A DNA stretch of 64,000 bases from Actinoplanes utahensis (GTDB lineage: Bacteria; Actinomycetota; Actinomycetes; Mycobacteriales; Micromonosporaceae), in NCBI RefSeq assembly GCF_016862455.1, contig NZ_BOMZ01000111.1, positions 1 to 64,000 of the forward strand, read 5' to 3'. Made by a program: the position numbers and the translations under genes. This document shows, in pieces, positions 53,332 to 61,907 of the stretch; the first letter of the stretch is position 1; each line of letters opens with the position of its first letter. Under the pieces are notes generated by a model that saw nothing but the letters and a program-made list of their open reading frames with translations, was not told where the DNA came from and did not search any database.

Positions 53332-54048
53332 TCACAGCAGCAACCCACCGCCTGCCCGCACGTTCTGGCCGGTGATCCAGGCGGCGTCGGGGCCGGCGAG
53401 GAAGGCGACGACCGCGGCGATGTCGGCGGGCGTGCCGAGGCGGCCGAGGGCGGTGAGGGCGGTGGTCCGCGCGAGGGCCTCCGGTGGGTTGGCGCCGCGC
53501 AGCATGTCGGTGTCGGTGGCGCCGGGGGAGACGGTGTTGACCGTGATGGCGCGGGGGCCGAGTTCCCGGGCGGCGACCTTGGTGACCTGTTCCAGGGCGG
53601 CCTTGCTCGCGCAGTAGAGGGTGAGGCCGGGCGCGGGCACGGCGGTGTTGAGGCTGGACAGGTTGATGATCCGGCCGCCGTCGCGCAGCAGGGGGATGGC
53701 CGCCTGGATGGTGAACAGCGGGAACTTCGTGTTGACCGTCAGCAGGCGGTCGAAGTCGTCCCGGGTGAGGTCGGCGATCGGGCGGCTGAAGGTGATCGCG
53801 GCGTTGTTGACCAGGATGTCCAGGCCGTCGCGGACCGGATCGAGGATGGCCGGGAGGGTGGTGAGGTCGGCCTGGTCGCAGCGAACGGCGGTCGCCCCGA
53901 TCTCCGCGGCCAGGGCCTCGGCGGCGTCCTTCGACGAGTGGTAGGTGAGGACGACGCGGGCGCCGTCGGCGGCCAGGCGCCTCGCGACGGCCTGGCCGAT
54001 CCCGCGCGAACCGCCGGTGACCAGCGCGGTCTTTCCGGTGAGTGTCAT
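53332..54048 (-). CDS. SDR family oxidoreductase (FabG-like)
   Basis: 238 aa. ALVTGGSRGIGQAVARRL at the N-terminus, LVNNAAITF, serine in RIINLSSLNT and Y-x3-K in LYCASKAALEQ; TVSPGATDTDM and a C-terminal WITGQNVRAGGGL are typical of FabG-type reductases. Located 11 bp after the AraC gene and in one direction with the GMC oxidoreductase, so probably part of a three-gene catabolic or steroid/alcohol-related operon. Confidence 0.93.
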   Translation of the reverse strand: MTLTGKTALVTGGSRGIGQAVARRLAADGARVVLTYHSSKDAAEALAAEIGATAVRCDQADLTTLPAILDPVRDGLDILVNNAAITFSRPIADLTRDDFDRLLTVNTKFPLFTIQAAIPLLRDGGRIINLSSLNTAVPAPGLTLYCASKAALEQVTKVAARELGPRAITVNTVSPGATDTDMLRGANPPEALARTTALTALGRLGTPADIAAVVAFLAGPDAAWITGQNVRAGGGLLL

Positions 54049-54059
54049 GCCTGCGGACG

Positions 54060-54863
54060 TTAGGCGGGACCCGCCGGGCGCGTCTTGAAGGAATGCGCCA
54101 CCGGCACGGAGGCGGGGGCGACGAGGGCGCGGAGGGCGGTGGGGGTGAGCCCGGCGAAGGCGCGGACGTCGCGGGTCAGGTGCGGCTGGTCGGCGTATCC
54201 GGTGTCGGCGGCGGCCGTGGCGATCGGGGCGCCGGACAGCAGGCGGACGGTGGCGCGCTGGAAGCGGGCGATCCGGCTGACCGTCCCGGGGGAGAGGCCG
54301 ATCGCGCGCTGGAAACCGGTCTCCAGCCGTCGCCGGGACACCCCCAGAGCCGCGGCCACCGCACCGGCCCGGGCTCGTCCGGGACCTCGCTGCAGTCGCC
54401 ACCAGGCCGCGGTGACCAGCGGATCCTCCGGTGCGGCGGGGTCCAGACGCGCGGCCAGCCAGCGGTTCAGGAGGGCGAACCGGGCGTCCCACGACGTGGT
54501 GGCCGCGAGTTGTTCGGGGAGGACGACGTCGTCGAGCGGGACGACCTGGCCGACCAGTTCCGGCGTCGGCACCCCGAGCAGCGCCGACGCCCCGGCCGGA
54601 GTGAGCCCGACGGTGACGCCGTGACCCCAGCGGCTCTGGCCACCGACCACCGGGGTGGCGCTGGGGCCGGTCACCACCCGGCACGCCCCGGTCAGGTCGA
54701 TGACCAGGGCCGGCACGTTGATCGGCAGGATCCGGTGCGGGATCGGCGTGGCGGTGGAGAAGCCGCTGTAGGCGAGCACGTGCCGGCGCAGCCGCGGGTC
54801 CGGACGGCGCGACACCGTCCAGCAGGGGGTCCCGGCCGCGGCCGCCGGCACCGAGTGGATCAT
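54060..54863 (-). CDS. AraC family transcriptional regulator
   Basis: 267 aa. The C-terminal half has two helix-turn-helices (AAALGVSRRRLETGFQRAIG and ADTGYADQPHLTRDVRAFAG); the N-terminal half (LAYSGFSTATPIPHRILPIN) is a cupin-like ligand-binding part of the DUF6597/GlxA-like kind. Gap of 7 bp to the GMC gene upstream and 11 bp to the SDR downstream; an autoregulator of the operon is likely. Confidence 0.9.
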   Translation of the reverse strand: MIHSVPAAAAGTPCWTVSRRPDPRLRRHVLAYSGFSTATPIPHRILPINVPALVIDLTGACRVVTGPSATPVVGGQSRWGHGVTVGLTPAGASALLGVPTPELVGQVVPLDDVVLPEQLAATTSWDARFALLNRWLAARLDPAAPEDPLVTAAWWRLQRGPGRARAGAVAAALGVSRRRLETGFQRAIGLSPGTVSRIARFQRATVRLLSGAPIATAAADTGYADQPHLTRDVRAFAGLTPTALRALVAPASVPVAHSFKTRPAGPA

Positions 54864-54870
54864 CGGAACC

Positions 54871-56517
54871 TCATCGTGGGCGGATCTGCAGGCGCAGGGC
54901 GGCCGGGGCGTGCGCCGGGACGGCGGGGGAGCGCGGCGCGATCGGCTCGAGCCGCCGGTACGGGTCGCCGAGCGCGGGCCGCCGGTCGGTTTCGCCCTTG
55001 TTGGGCCAGAGGGCGATGGCCCGCTCCGCCAGCGCCGTGATCGTCAGTGACGGGTTGACGCCCAGGTTGGCCGGCACCGCCGAGCCGTCGATCACGTGCA
55101 GGCCGGGATGGCCGAAGACCCGGTGGTAGCCGTCGACCACCCCGGTCTCGATCGACTCGCCGATCGTCGCGCCGCCGAGGATGTGCGCGGTGAGCGGGAT
55201 GTCGACGATGTCGCCGACGGTTCCGCCGGGGAACCCGCCGATGGTGTCGGCGAGGCGCCGGACGGCCTGGTGACCGACCGGGATCCACACCGGGTTGGGT
55301 TTGCCGTGGCCGAGGGAGGTGGTGAGCCGCCCGGTACGCGTCCGCCGTACCGTCAGGGAGTTGTCCGCGGTCTGCATGACCAGGGCGATGATGGTCCGCT
55401 CGCTCCACCGCCGGACCGACAGCGAATGCCCGAAGACGATCGGGTGCCGCAGCGCCTGCCACAGGAACCGCAGCGGCCGGGGCACCCGCCCGCCGCCGTC
55501 GACCAGGATCGTCGACAGCAGGCCCATGGCGTTGCTGCGCGGGCCGTAGCGGACCGGTTCGATGTGCGTGTCGGCGTCCGGATGGAACGACGACGTGATC
55601 GCGATGCCCTGGGAGAACGGCTGCTCCGGGACGTCCTTGACCGCGGCGCCGAGCAGCGCCTCCGAGTTCGTCCTGGTCAGCCGGCCCAGCCGGTCGGACA
55701 GGCCGGGCAGCACCCCGGTGTCCTTCATGGCGTGCAGCAGCCGCTGGGTGCCGAGCGCGCCGGCCGACAGGATCACCTGGCCGGCCGTGAAGCCGCCGCG
55801 CCGGGTCTCGATCCGCCACCCGTCGCCGTCCGGCCGCAGGGACGTGACCTCGGTGTCCGGGTGCACCGTCACCCCGGACTTCTCGGCCAGGTAGAGGTAG
55901 TTGACGTCGAGCCGGTTCTTGGCGCCGACCCGGCAGCCGATCATGCAGTCGCCGCATTCCAGGCAACCGGTCCGGTCCGGGCCGGCGCCCCCGAAGTACG
56001 GGTCCGGCACGGTCTTGCCGGGTTCGCCGAAGAAGACCCCGACCGGGGTCCGCCGGAACGTGTGCCCGACCCCCATGTCCTCGGCGACCTGCCGGATCGC
56101 CACGTCCGACGGGGTCATCGTGGGCTGTTCGGTGACGCCGAGCATGCGGGACGCCTGGTCGTAGAAGCCTTTCAGCTCGCCGGCCCAGTCGGTGATCCCG
56201 GACCAGTGCGGGTCGGCGAAGAACGGGGCGGGCGGCACGTACAGCGTGTTGGCGTAGACCAGCGAGCCGCCGCCGACCCCGGCCGCGGACAGCACCATGA
56301 TGTCCTTGAGCAGGGTGATCCGCTGCATGCCGCGCAGCCCGAGTCGCGGCGCCCAGAGGAAGTTGCGCAGGTCCCAGGACGTCGTGGGCAGGGTGTCCGG
56401 GGTGAACCGGCGGCCGGCTTCGAGCACACCGACCCGGTAGCCCTTCTCCGCCAGCCGGAGTGCGCTGACGCTGCCACCGAAGCCGCTGCCGACGATCACG
56501 ATGTCGTAGTGCGTCAT
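54871..56517 (-). CDS. GMC-type FAD oxidoreductase with four-cysteine motif
   Basis: 548 aa. FAD motif IVIVGSGFGGSVSALRLAEKG at the N-terminus (two halves, G10-G15), SAAGVGGGSLVYAN, and near the C-terminus VIDGSAVPANLGVNPSLTI. A C185-x2-C188-x2-C191-x3-C195 motif (CLECGDCMIGC) could hold an iron-sulfur cluster; this feature is known in one subgroup of actinobacterial cholesterol-oxidase-like GMC proteins. Substrate likely a steroid or alcohol. A 14-bp palindrome lies 16 bp upstream of the ATG. Confidence 0.9.
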   Translation of the reverse strand: MTHYDIVIVGSGFGGSVSALRLAEKGYRVGVLEAGRRFTPDTLPTTSWDLRNFLWAPRLGLRGMQRITLLKDIMVLSAAGVGGGSLVYANTLYVPPAPFFADPHWSGITDWAGELKGFYDQASRMLGVTEQPTMTPSDVAIRQVAEDMGVGHTFRRTPVGVFFGEPGKTVPDPYFGGAGPDRTGCLECGDCMIGCRVGAKNRLDVNYLYLAEKSGVTVHPDTEVTSLRPDGDGWRIETRRGGFTAGQVILSAGALGTQRLLHAMKDTGVLPGLSDRLGRLTRTNSEALLGAAVKDVPEQPFSQGIAITSSFHPDADTHIEPVRYGPRSNAMGLLSTILVDGGGRVPRPLRFLWQALRHPIVFGHSLSVRRWSERTIIALVMQTADNSLTVRRTRTGRLTTSLGHGKPNPVWIPVGHQAVRRLADTIGGFPGGTVGDIVDIPLTAHILGGATIGESIETGVVDGYHRVFGHPGLHVIDGSAVPANLGVNPSLTITALAERAIALWPNKGETDRRPALGDPYRRLEPIAPRSPAVPAHAPAALRLQIRPR

Positions 56518-56532
56518 CGTGTCACCTAAGCA

Positions 56533-56546
56533 TTACCGATCGGTAA
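56533..56546. promoter_or_regulatory. TetR-type operator before the GMC operon
   Basis: Perfect palindrome TTACCGATCGGTAA, 16 bp upstream of the GMC ATG, where a bound dimer would block transcription. Typical of TetR-family sites; no tetR gene lies in the window. Confidence 0.7.
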
Positions 56547-56557
56547 CCTTCAAGAGG

Positions 56558-56593
56558 TCAGCGCCGATAGATGCTTCAGCGCCGATAGATGCT
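56558..56593 (-). repeat. Perfect 18-bp tandem duplication at the 3' end of the GT gene
   Basis: Copies 56558-56575 and 56576-56593. The second (gene-proximal) copy contains the stop codon; the first repeats the last codons and the stop after it, with no effect on the protein. Confidence 0.92.
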
Positions 56594-58177
56594 GATGGAG
56601 TGGCCTACCTGGTCGATCAGGGTGCTCGACTCGATCATCTGCCTCAGGCGGGGACTGGCCAGCGCCACGCGCGAGTCGGAGACCACCAGGAGACCACGGA
56701 CCTGATCGAGGGGTACGGCGAACGGGTCCCGCGCCTCGATCCCGTAGTACCCCGGCACCCCGGCGCCCTTGTAGACCAGCCAGACGGGCTCGCCCGGGTA
56801 CTCCGTCCGCAGGCGCCGGCCGAGCCGGGGCAGGTCCTGTCCCCAGTCCACGTTGGCGTCGTGCAGGTTGCGGTGGGTGTTCGCCGTGCCGCCGAAGGCC
56901 TCGTTGGAGTAGGGGAGGTAGTTCGGGAACGTCAGCAGCGAGCTGACGGCGACGAAGAGGACCAGCGCGGCCGCCGGCCACCTCATCCGCCGGATCAGCG
57001 CCACCGTGCCCGCCGCGACGGCGAGGAACATCGGCAGGACGATCACGTACCGGGTGCCGTAGTTGCGCGCCCCGCTCATCGTGACCAGCACCAGCACCAG
57101 CGAGACCGGCAGCAGGTGGAGCGCCGCCGCCCGCAGCCGGGGGATCACGACCATGGTGATCGCGCCGGCCAGCCACATCGCCAGCATCCCGAGCGGCGTC
57201 TTGATCAGGATCGCGACCGGCATGTAGTACCACGGCGAACCCCGGTACGCCTCCCCCAGCAGGAACCCGTTGTAGACCTTGTTCTCGAAGGAGAACTGGA
57301 CGAGCATCCCGTCCCGGTACGCCTGCGGGAACGGCAGCAGATCCACCGCCAGGCCCTTCAGCCCGCGCGGATCGGGCAGGCCGGGCGGGGTGGTCCAGCG
57401 CAGCCGCGGATCCACCACCAGATAGGCGAACCAGACCACCGCCACCGCGATCACCCCGGCACCGAGCGCCGCACCCACGGCCCGGACGATACGCCGCTTG
57501 CGGTCCGCGGCGAGCGCACGCCAGCCGACCCAGCCGCTCCACCCCAGGAGCAGGATCAGCAGCGGTACGGCGGGAAGCGCGCTCATCCTCGTCGCCAGCG
57601 CCGCCCCGAGAGCCGCCCCGGCCAGCGGCACGTACCGCCCCGGGTGCTCCCGCGCGCGCCAGGCCAGCCAGAACGCGGTCAGCAGGAACCCGGCCGCCGG
57701 CACGTCCAGGGTCGCCAGGGACCCGTGCGCGATCACGTCGGGGGAGAAGCTGTACAGCGCCAGCGCGATCAGCCCCGCCCACGCCCCGGCCAGGTCCCGC
57801 GCGAAGGCCAGCACCACCAGCCCGAACAGCAGGGTGAGCAGGATGACCGGCAGCCGGGCCAGCAGCATCAACCGGAACGGGTTGTTGCCGTTCTCGTAGA
57901 GCAGGTGCCGGCCCAGCCGGGTCTGGTCACCGGGATGGGCCGGATCGAGCTCGGCCCCGGCGAACGCCGTCCCGGCCGCGATGATCAGCTTGCCGAGCGG
58001 CGGATGCTCCGGGTTCAACCGCAGGCTGTGCTGCTGCCGGTAGACCTCGGCGGTGGCCACATAGACCGGCTCGTCGATGGTCGGCGACTGCTGCATGGCC
58101 GTGGTCACCATGGCGAACGCCATCTGGCCCAGCATCGCCACGACCGCCGGCAGCAGGAACAGACGGCGTCGTGGCAT
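56576..58177 (-). CDS. GT39/ArnT-like membrane glycosyltransferase
   Basis: 533 aa with about ten TM helices. The first periplasmic loop has SPTIDEPVYVATAE with the acidic pair expected of PMT/ArnT enzymes, then RLNPEHPPLGKLI. It should transfer sugar from a polyprenyl-phosphate donor onto an extracytoplasmic acceptor. ATG 58177 has TAGATT 6 nt upstream on the minus strand. Confidence 0.88.
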   Translation of the reverse strand: MPRRRLFLLPAVVAMLGQMAFAMVTTAMQQSPTIDEPVYVATAEVYRQQHSLRLNPEHPPLGKLIIAAGTAFAGAELDPAHPGDQTRLGRHLLYENGNNPFRLMLLARLPVILLTLLFGLVVLAFARDLAGAWAGLIALALYSFSPDVIAHGSLATLDVPAAGFLLTAFWLAWRAREHPGRYVPLAGAALGAALATRMSALPAVPLLILLLGWSGWVGWRALAADRKRRIVRAVGAALGAGVIAVAVVWFAYLVVDPRLRWTTPPGLPDPRGLKGLAVDLLPFPQAYRDGMLVQFSFENKVYNGFLLGEAYRGSPWYYMPVAILIKTPLGMLAMWLAGAITMVVIPRLRAAALHLLPVSLVLVLVTMSGARNYGTRYVIVLPMFLAVAAGTVALIRRMRWPAAALVLFVAVSSLLTFPNYLPYSNEAFGGTANTHRNLHDANVDWGQDLPRLGRRLRTEYPGEPVWLVYKGAGVPGYYGIEARDPFAVPLDQVRGLLVVSDSRVALASPRLRQMIESSTLIDQVGHSISIYRR

Positions 58178-58183
58178 CGGGCC

Positions 58184-58189
58184 AATCTA
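58184..58189 (-). promoter_or_regulatory. -10 box for leaderless GT39-like mRNA
   Basis: TAGATT on the minus strand, 6 nt before the ATG at 58177. Confidence 0.5.
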
Positions 58190-58202
58190 GCGGGACGCCG
58201 GT

Positions 58203-58652
58203 TCAGACGCCCACCGTACGGGTGGCGACCAGCCCCCGGGTCGCGTCCCCGGTCACCGACGGGATCTCCAGCGCCCATCCGCCGGCGAAGCAGCCGTCCC
58301 GAGCGATGCTCATCCCGTCCAGCCGCCGCCGCTCCGCCGCGCAGTACGCCTTCGCGCAGGCGTCCCCGGGCAGCGCGAGCTGAGCGGCGTGCAGCAGCCC
58401 GTCGGAGTCGCCGCCGTCGTGCACGGCGAAGTGCACGTGCGGCCAGCAGCCCGCCTGCGCGCCGGGGAACGCGCTGCCGAACGACACCCAGCCGGCCGGG
58501 TCCACGGTCTGCCGGCCGCGCGCCCGGTGGCCGCCACAGTGCCACAGGCTCACCGCGCAGCCGGCCCGCGGGCGGCCCGAGTTCGTGCTCACCAGGCGCA
58601 GTCTCACGGTGAGCGCCACACCTCGCGCCACGTCGTCACGGTGCTCCGTCAT
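58203..58652 (-). CDS. Intradiol-dioxygenase-like protein lacking iron-ligand tyrosines
   Basis: 149 aa, a bare intradiol/transthyretin-like core: LRLVSTNSGRPRAGCAVSLWHCGG, GWVSFGSAFPGAQAGCWPHVHF. The H-x-H pair is present but the two tyrosine iron ligands are replaced (Cys-Trp before PHVHF) and the N-terminal part is missing; no signal peptide. Eight cysteines are unusual for the neighbourhood. Probably not an active catechol dioxygenase; a binding role is conceivable. Confidence 0.75.
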   Translation of the reverse strand: MTEHRDDVARGVALTVRLRLVSTNSGRPRAGCAVSLWHCGGHRARGRQTVDPAGWVSFGSAFPGAQAGCWPHVHFAVHDGGDSDGLLHAAQLALPGDACAKAYCAAERRRLDGMSIARDGCFAGGWALEIPSVTGDATRGLVATRTVGV

Positions 58653-58683
58653 GGCGGTCTGATCGGCGCGGCCGGGGGATCCG

Positions 58684-59706
58684 TTACCCGTTCCGGGTTG
58701 CGGACCGGTGGCGGCGCAGGTCGGCGCCGACGTCGTGCAGGTGCCGCAGGGCCTGCCGGTACGACTCGATCAGCCCGGTCGTCTCGTACGGCACCCCGAT
58801 CTCGGCGCAGTAGTCCCGCACGATCGGCTGAGCCAGCCGCAGGTTCGGCGCCGGCATGGCCGGGAACAGGTGGTGCTCGATCTGGTGGTTCAGCCCGCCC
58901 AGCGCCGCGTCCACGAACCGGCCGCCCCGCACGTTGCGCGAGGTCAGCACCTGCTTGCGAAGGAAGTCCTCGGTGCCGTCCGGATGCGGCATGCCCTTGT
59001 GGTTGGGTGCGAAGGTCATCCCCAGGTAGACCCCGAACAGCGCCTGGTGCACCACCAGGAAGGCGAGCGCCTGCAGCGGGGTGAGGACCAGGAGCAGCGC
59101 GGCGGCGTACCCGCAGAAGTGGATCCCCAGCAGCGTGGCCTCCCGGCCGCGCTGCTTGACCGTGCCACGCCGCACCGCGCGCACGCTGTCCCGTTTGAGG
59201 GAGACGCCCAGCAACGTGAGCAGCGGGAAGAACAGCCACGCCTGATGCCGGACCAGGAAACCCCGGCCACGGGCCTGCTCCCGGGACCAGACCAGGTTGT
59301 CCGGTCCGACGTCCGGGTCCAGGTCGTCGTGGTTCGGGTTGGCGTGGTGCTTGGTGTGCTTGTCCATCCAGTAGCCGTAGGACATGCCGATCGCCAGGTT
59401 GCCGGCGATCATCCCGGCCCGGGAGCTCGGCCGGTTGGTGCGGAACACCTGCCGGTGCGCCAGATCGTGGGCCACCAGCGCCACCTGGGCGAACGCGACG
59501 GCCAGGAAGACCGCCACCGCCAGCGTCCACCAGGAGGCGCCGACCAGGAAGAAGGCGGCCCAACCGCCGATCAGCGCGGTCGAGACGAGACTGAGGCGTA
59601 CGGCGTAGTAGCCCGGCCGCCGGCGCAGCAGGCCCGCCGCGCTGATCCGGCGGTTGAGTTCGGCGAAGTCGCTCCCGGTGGTCCGGGTCCCGGTCGTGGT
59701 GGTCAT
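58684..59706 (-). CDS. Membrane fatty acid desaturase
   Basis: 340 aa. Three histidine boxes: HDLAH (80-84), HTKHH (117-121) and HQIEHH (about 279-284), with hydrophobic segments between; a non-heme di-iron acyl-lipid desaturase or hydroxylase. The pattern matches the Delta-6/cytochrome-b5-less group common in actinobacteria. It is divergent from the two-component genes across 107 bp, which may regulate it in response to membrane state (inference). Confidence 0.92.
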   Translation of the reverse strand: MTTTTGTRTTGSDFAELNRRISAAGLLRRRPGYYAVRLSLVSTALIGGWAAFFLVGASWWTLAVAVFLAVAFAQVALVAHDLAHRQVFRTNRPSSRAGMIAGNLAIGMSYGYWMDKHTKHHANPNHDDLDPDVGPDNLVWSREQARGRGFLVRHQAWLFFPLLTLLGVSLKRDSVRAVRRGTVKQRGREATLLGIHFCGYAAALLLVLTPLQALAFLVVHQALFGVYLGMTFAPNHKGMPHPDGTEDFLRKQVLTSRNVRGGRFVDAALGGLNHQIEHHLFPAMPAPNLRLAQPIVRDYCAEIGVPYETTGLIESYRQALRHLHDVGADLRRHRSATRNG

Positions 59707-59813
59707 GCCTCGACTCAACCGGCTCGCCCCCGCGGAGTCAGGAGACCCAGCACCCCCGCGGAGGTAGGGCTGGCACTACCGACAGACTGGCGGCCGATCG
59801 CCAGGATGGTGAC

Positions 59814-61100
59814 ATGGACTCGCGCGACTGGATCCGGGACGGGATGCGGGCCGTGGGGGGCGGAGTCGTCGCCCTCCCGCTCGCCCTCGCCAACCTGTTC
59901 CTTCTCGTGCTCTTCGCGGTCTCGCTGGCGCTGACCCCGGTGCTCGGTCTGGGGCTGCTGCTGGTGCCGCTGGTGACGCGGCTGATCCGGTTCCGCGCCG
60001 ACCTGTCCCGCCGGATCGCCGCCGGATGGCGGGTGCCGATCGCCCGGCCCTACCGTCCCCGCCCGGAGCGGGCCGTGCTCGGCGGCATCCGGCACTACCG
60101 GTGGATCGTCACCGACCCGGCGACCTGGCGCGACGTGGCGTGGCTGCTGCCCGGCGGGCTGGCCGGCCTGGCCCTCGGTGTGCTGACCCTGGCCCTCCCG
60201 CTCTACGGGGTCGAGGGCATCCTGCTCATCCCGCTGTGGATCTCCCTCGGCGTGGAGGGTTACGGCTACGGCGTGATCTGGCCGATCGAGACCGTCGGCG
60301 AGGGCTTCCTGTCCCTGCCACAGGGCGCGGTGATCCTGGCCATCGGGGTCGCCCTGGCGCCCTACCTGCGCCGGGGCGACGCGCTGATCAACCGGCTGTT
60401 CCTCGCCCCGACCCGGGCCGCCGAGCTGCGCCTGCGGGTCAGCCAGCTCACCGTCACCCGGGCCGACACGGTCGACGCCCAGGCCGCCGAGCTGCGCCGG
60501 ATCGAGCGGGACCTGCACGACGGCGCACAGGCCCGGCTGGTCTCCCTCGGCATGACGATCGGGCTGGCCGAGGCGATCCTGGACGCCGACCCGGCCGCCG
60601 CCCGGGAGCTGCTCGCCGAGGCCCGGGACAGCAGCTCCGCCGCCCTGGTCGAGCTGCGGCACCTGGTCCGCGGCATCCATCCGCCGGTGCTCGCCGAGCG
60701 TGGCCTGGAGGGCGCGGTCCGGGCACTGGCGATGGCCCTGCCGATGCCGGCGACGGTGACCGCCGCGGTGCCCGGCCGGCTCGACACGCCGGTCGAGTCG
60801 GCGGCCTACTTCGCCGTCGCCGAGGCACTGGCCAACGCGACCCGGCACAGTGGCGCCACCGGCCTGACGGTGGATCTGTGGCACACCGGCGACACGCTGC
60901 TCCTACGGGTCGGCGACGACGGCAAGGGCGGCGCCGACCCGGCCGGCGGCACCGGCCTGCGGGGCATCGAGCGCCGTCTCGCCGCCTTTGATGGCACGAT
61001 GAGCCTGTCCAGCCCGCCGGGCGGGCCGACTGTCGTGACCATGGAGCTGCCGTGCGCGTTGTCATCGCCGAGGACCTCGCCCTCCTCCGGGACGGGCTGA
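59814..61100 (+). CDS. Sensor histidine kinase, HisKA_3 type
   Basis: 428 aa. Several N-terminal TM helices (about 17-60 and 120-190; AspT-like sensor domain), phospho-acceptor H235 in RIERDLHDGAQARL, and the HATPase N, G1 and G2 boxes (ALANATRHS, VGDDGKGGAD, GTGLRGIERR). CAGGAT lies 6 nt before the ATG (59802-59807). Its 3' end overlaps the response regulator by 49 bp. Confidence 0.94.
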   Translation: MDSRDWIRDGMRAVGGGVVALPLALANLFLLVLFAVSLALTPVLGLGLLLVPLVTRLIRFRADLSRRIAAGWRVPIARPYRPRPERAVLGGIRHYRWIVTDPATWRDVAWLLPGGLAGLALGVLTLALPLYGVEGILLIPLWISLGVEGYGYGVIWPIETVGEGFLSLPQGAVILAIGVALAPYLRRGDALINRLFLAPTRAAELRLRVSQLTVTRADTVDAQAAELRRIERDLHDGAQARLVSLGMTIGLAEAILDADPAAARELLAEARDSSSAALVELRHLVRGIHPPVLAERGLEGAVRALAMALPMPATVTAAVPGRLDTPVESAAYFAVAEALANATRHSGATGLTVDLWHTGDTLLLRVGDDGKGGADPAGGTGLRGIERRLAAFDGTMSLSSPPGGPTVVTMELPCALSSPRTSPSSGTG

Positions 61101-61690
61101 TCCGGATCCTCGAGGCGTACGACTTCGAGGTGGCGGCGGCGGTCGACAACGGACCGTCGCTGCTGCCGTCCCTGCTGGAGCATCGGCCGGACGTCGCCGT
61201 GGTGGACGTGCGGCTGCCGCCCACCTTCACCGACGAGGGCCTGCAGGGCGCCATCGCGGCCCGGCAGAAGATCCCCGGCATGCCGGTGCTGGTGCTCTCC
61301 CAGCACGTCGAGCCGCTCTACGCCCGGGAGCTGCTGACCGACCGGGCCGGCGGCGTCGGCTACCTGCTCAAGGACCGGGTGGCGAACGTGGCCCAGTTCG
61401 TCGACGCGGTCCGCCGGGTGGCGGCCGGCGGCACCGCGATGGACCCCGAGGTGGTCTCCCAGCTGCTGGCCCGCCACCAGCCGCCGCTCGCGGCACTGAC
61501 CGCCCGGGAACGGGAGGTGCTGGCCCTGATCGCCGAGGGCCGCTCCAACGCGGCGATCGCCACCAAACTGTTCGTCGGTGAGAAGGCGGTCAGCAAACAC
61601 ATCAGCAGCATCTTCACCAAGCTCGGCCTGCCCCCGTCCGACGACGACCACCGTCGTGTCCTGGCCGTCCTCGCCTACCTCGACGTCTGA
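61052..61690 (+). CDS. LuxR/NarL-type response regulator
   Basis: 212 aa. Receiver with E7/D8 acidic pocket, phosphorylation site D52 (VVDVRLPP) and K near 108 (YLLKDRVA); LuxR helix-turn-helix at about 149-195 (LTAREREVLALIAEGRSNAA). Partner of the kinase just upstream; GTG 61052 lies inside the kinase gene. A perfect 9-bp hairpin (61692-61700 with 61713-61721) follows. Confidence 0.95.
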   Translation: MRVVIAEDLALLRDGLIRILEAYDFEVAAAVDNGPSLLPSLLEHRPDVAVVDVRLPPTFTDEGLQGAIAARQKIPGMPVLVLSQHVEPLYARELLTDRAGGVGYLLKDRVANVAQFVDAVRRVAAGGTAMDPEVVSQLLARHQPPLAALTAREREVLALIAEGRSNAAIATKLFVGEKAVSKHISSIFTKLGLPPSDDDHRRVLAVLAYLDV

Positions 61691-61691
61691 T

Positions 61692-61721
61692 CCCCGGGCC
61701 CGGCCGGTGGACGGCCCGGGG
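61692..61721 (+). terminator. Hairpin terminator of the two-component operon
   Basis: Nine-bp stem CCCCGGGCC with its complement, starting two bases after the stop. Confidence 0.75.
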
Positions 61722-61907
61722 TTCGTTCATCCACACTGCCGGACCGTCCACAGCCCGACTCACCGACAACCACGTTTCCTGCCACACTGTCAGCGGGGGA
61801 GCCCCCTGGGTGGGCGGGCTCTGTGCCGGCGGGGCTTTCTGCTGGCTGGGCTCCGTGCCGACGGCCCGGCAGGCGACCGTCGAAGCGTGCCGGCAGCCCG
61901 CAGGCGA

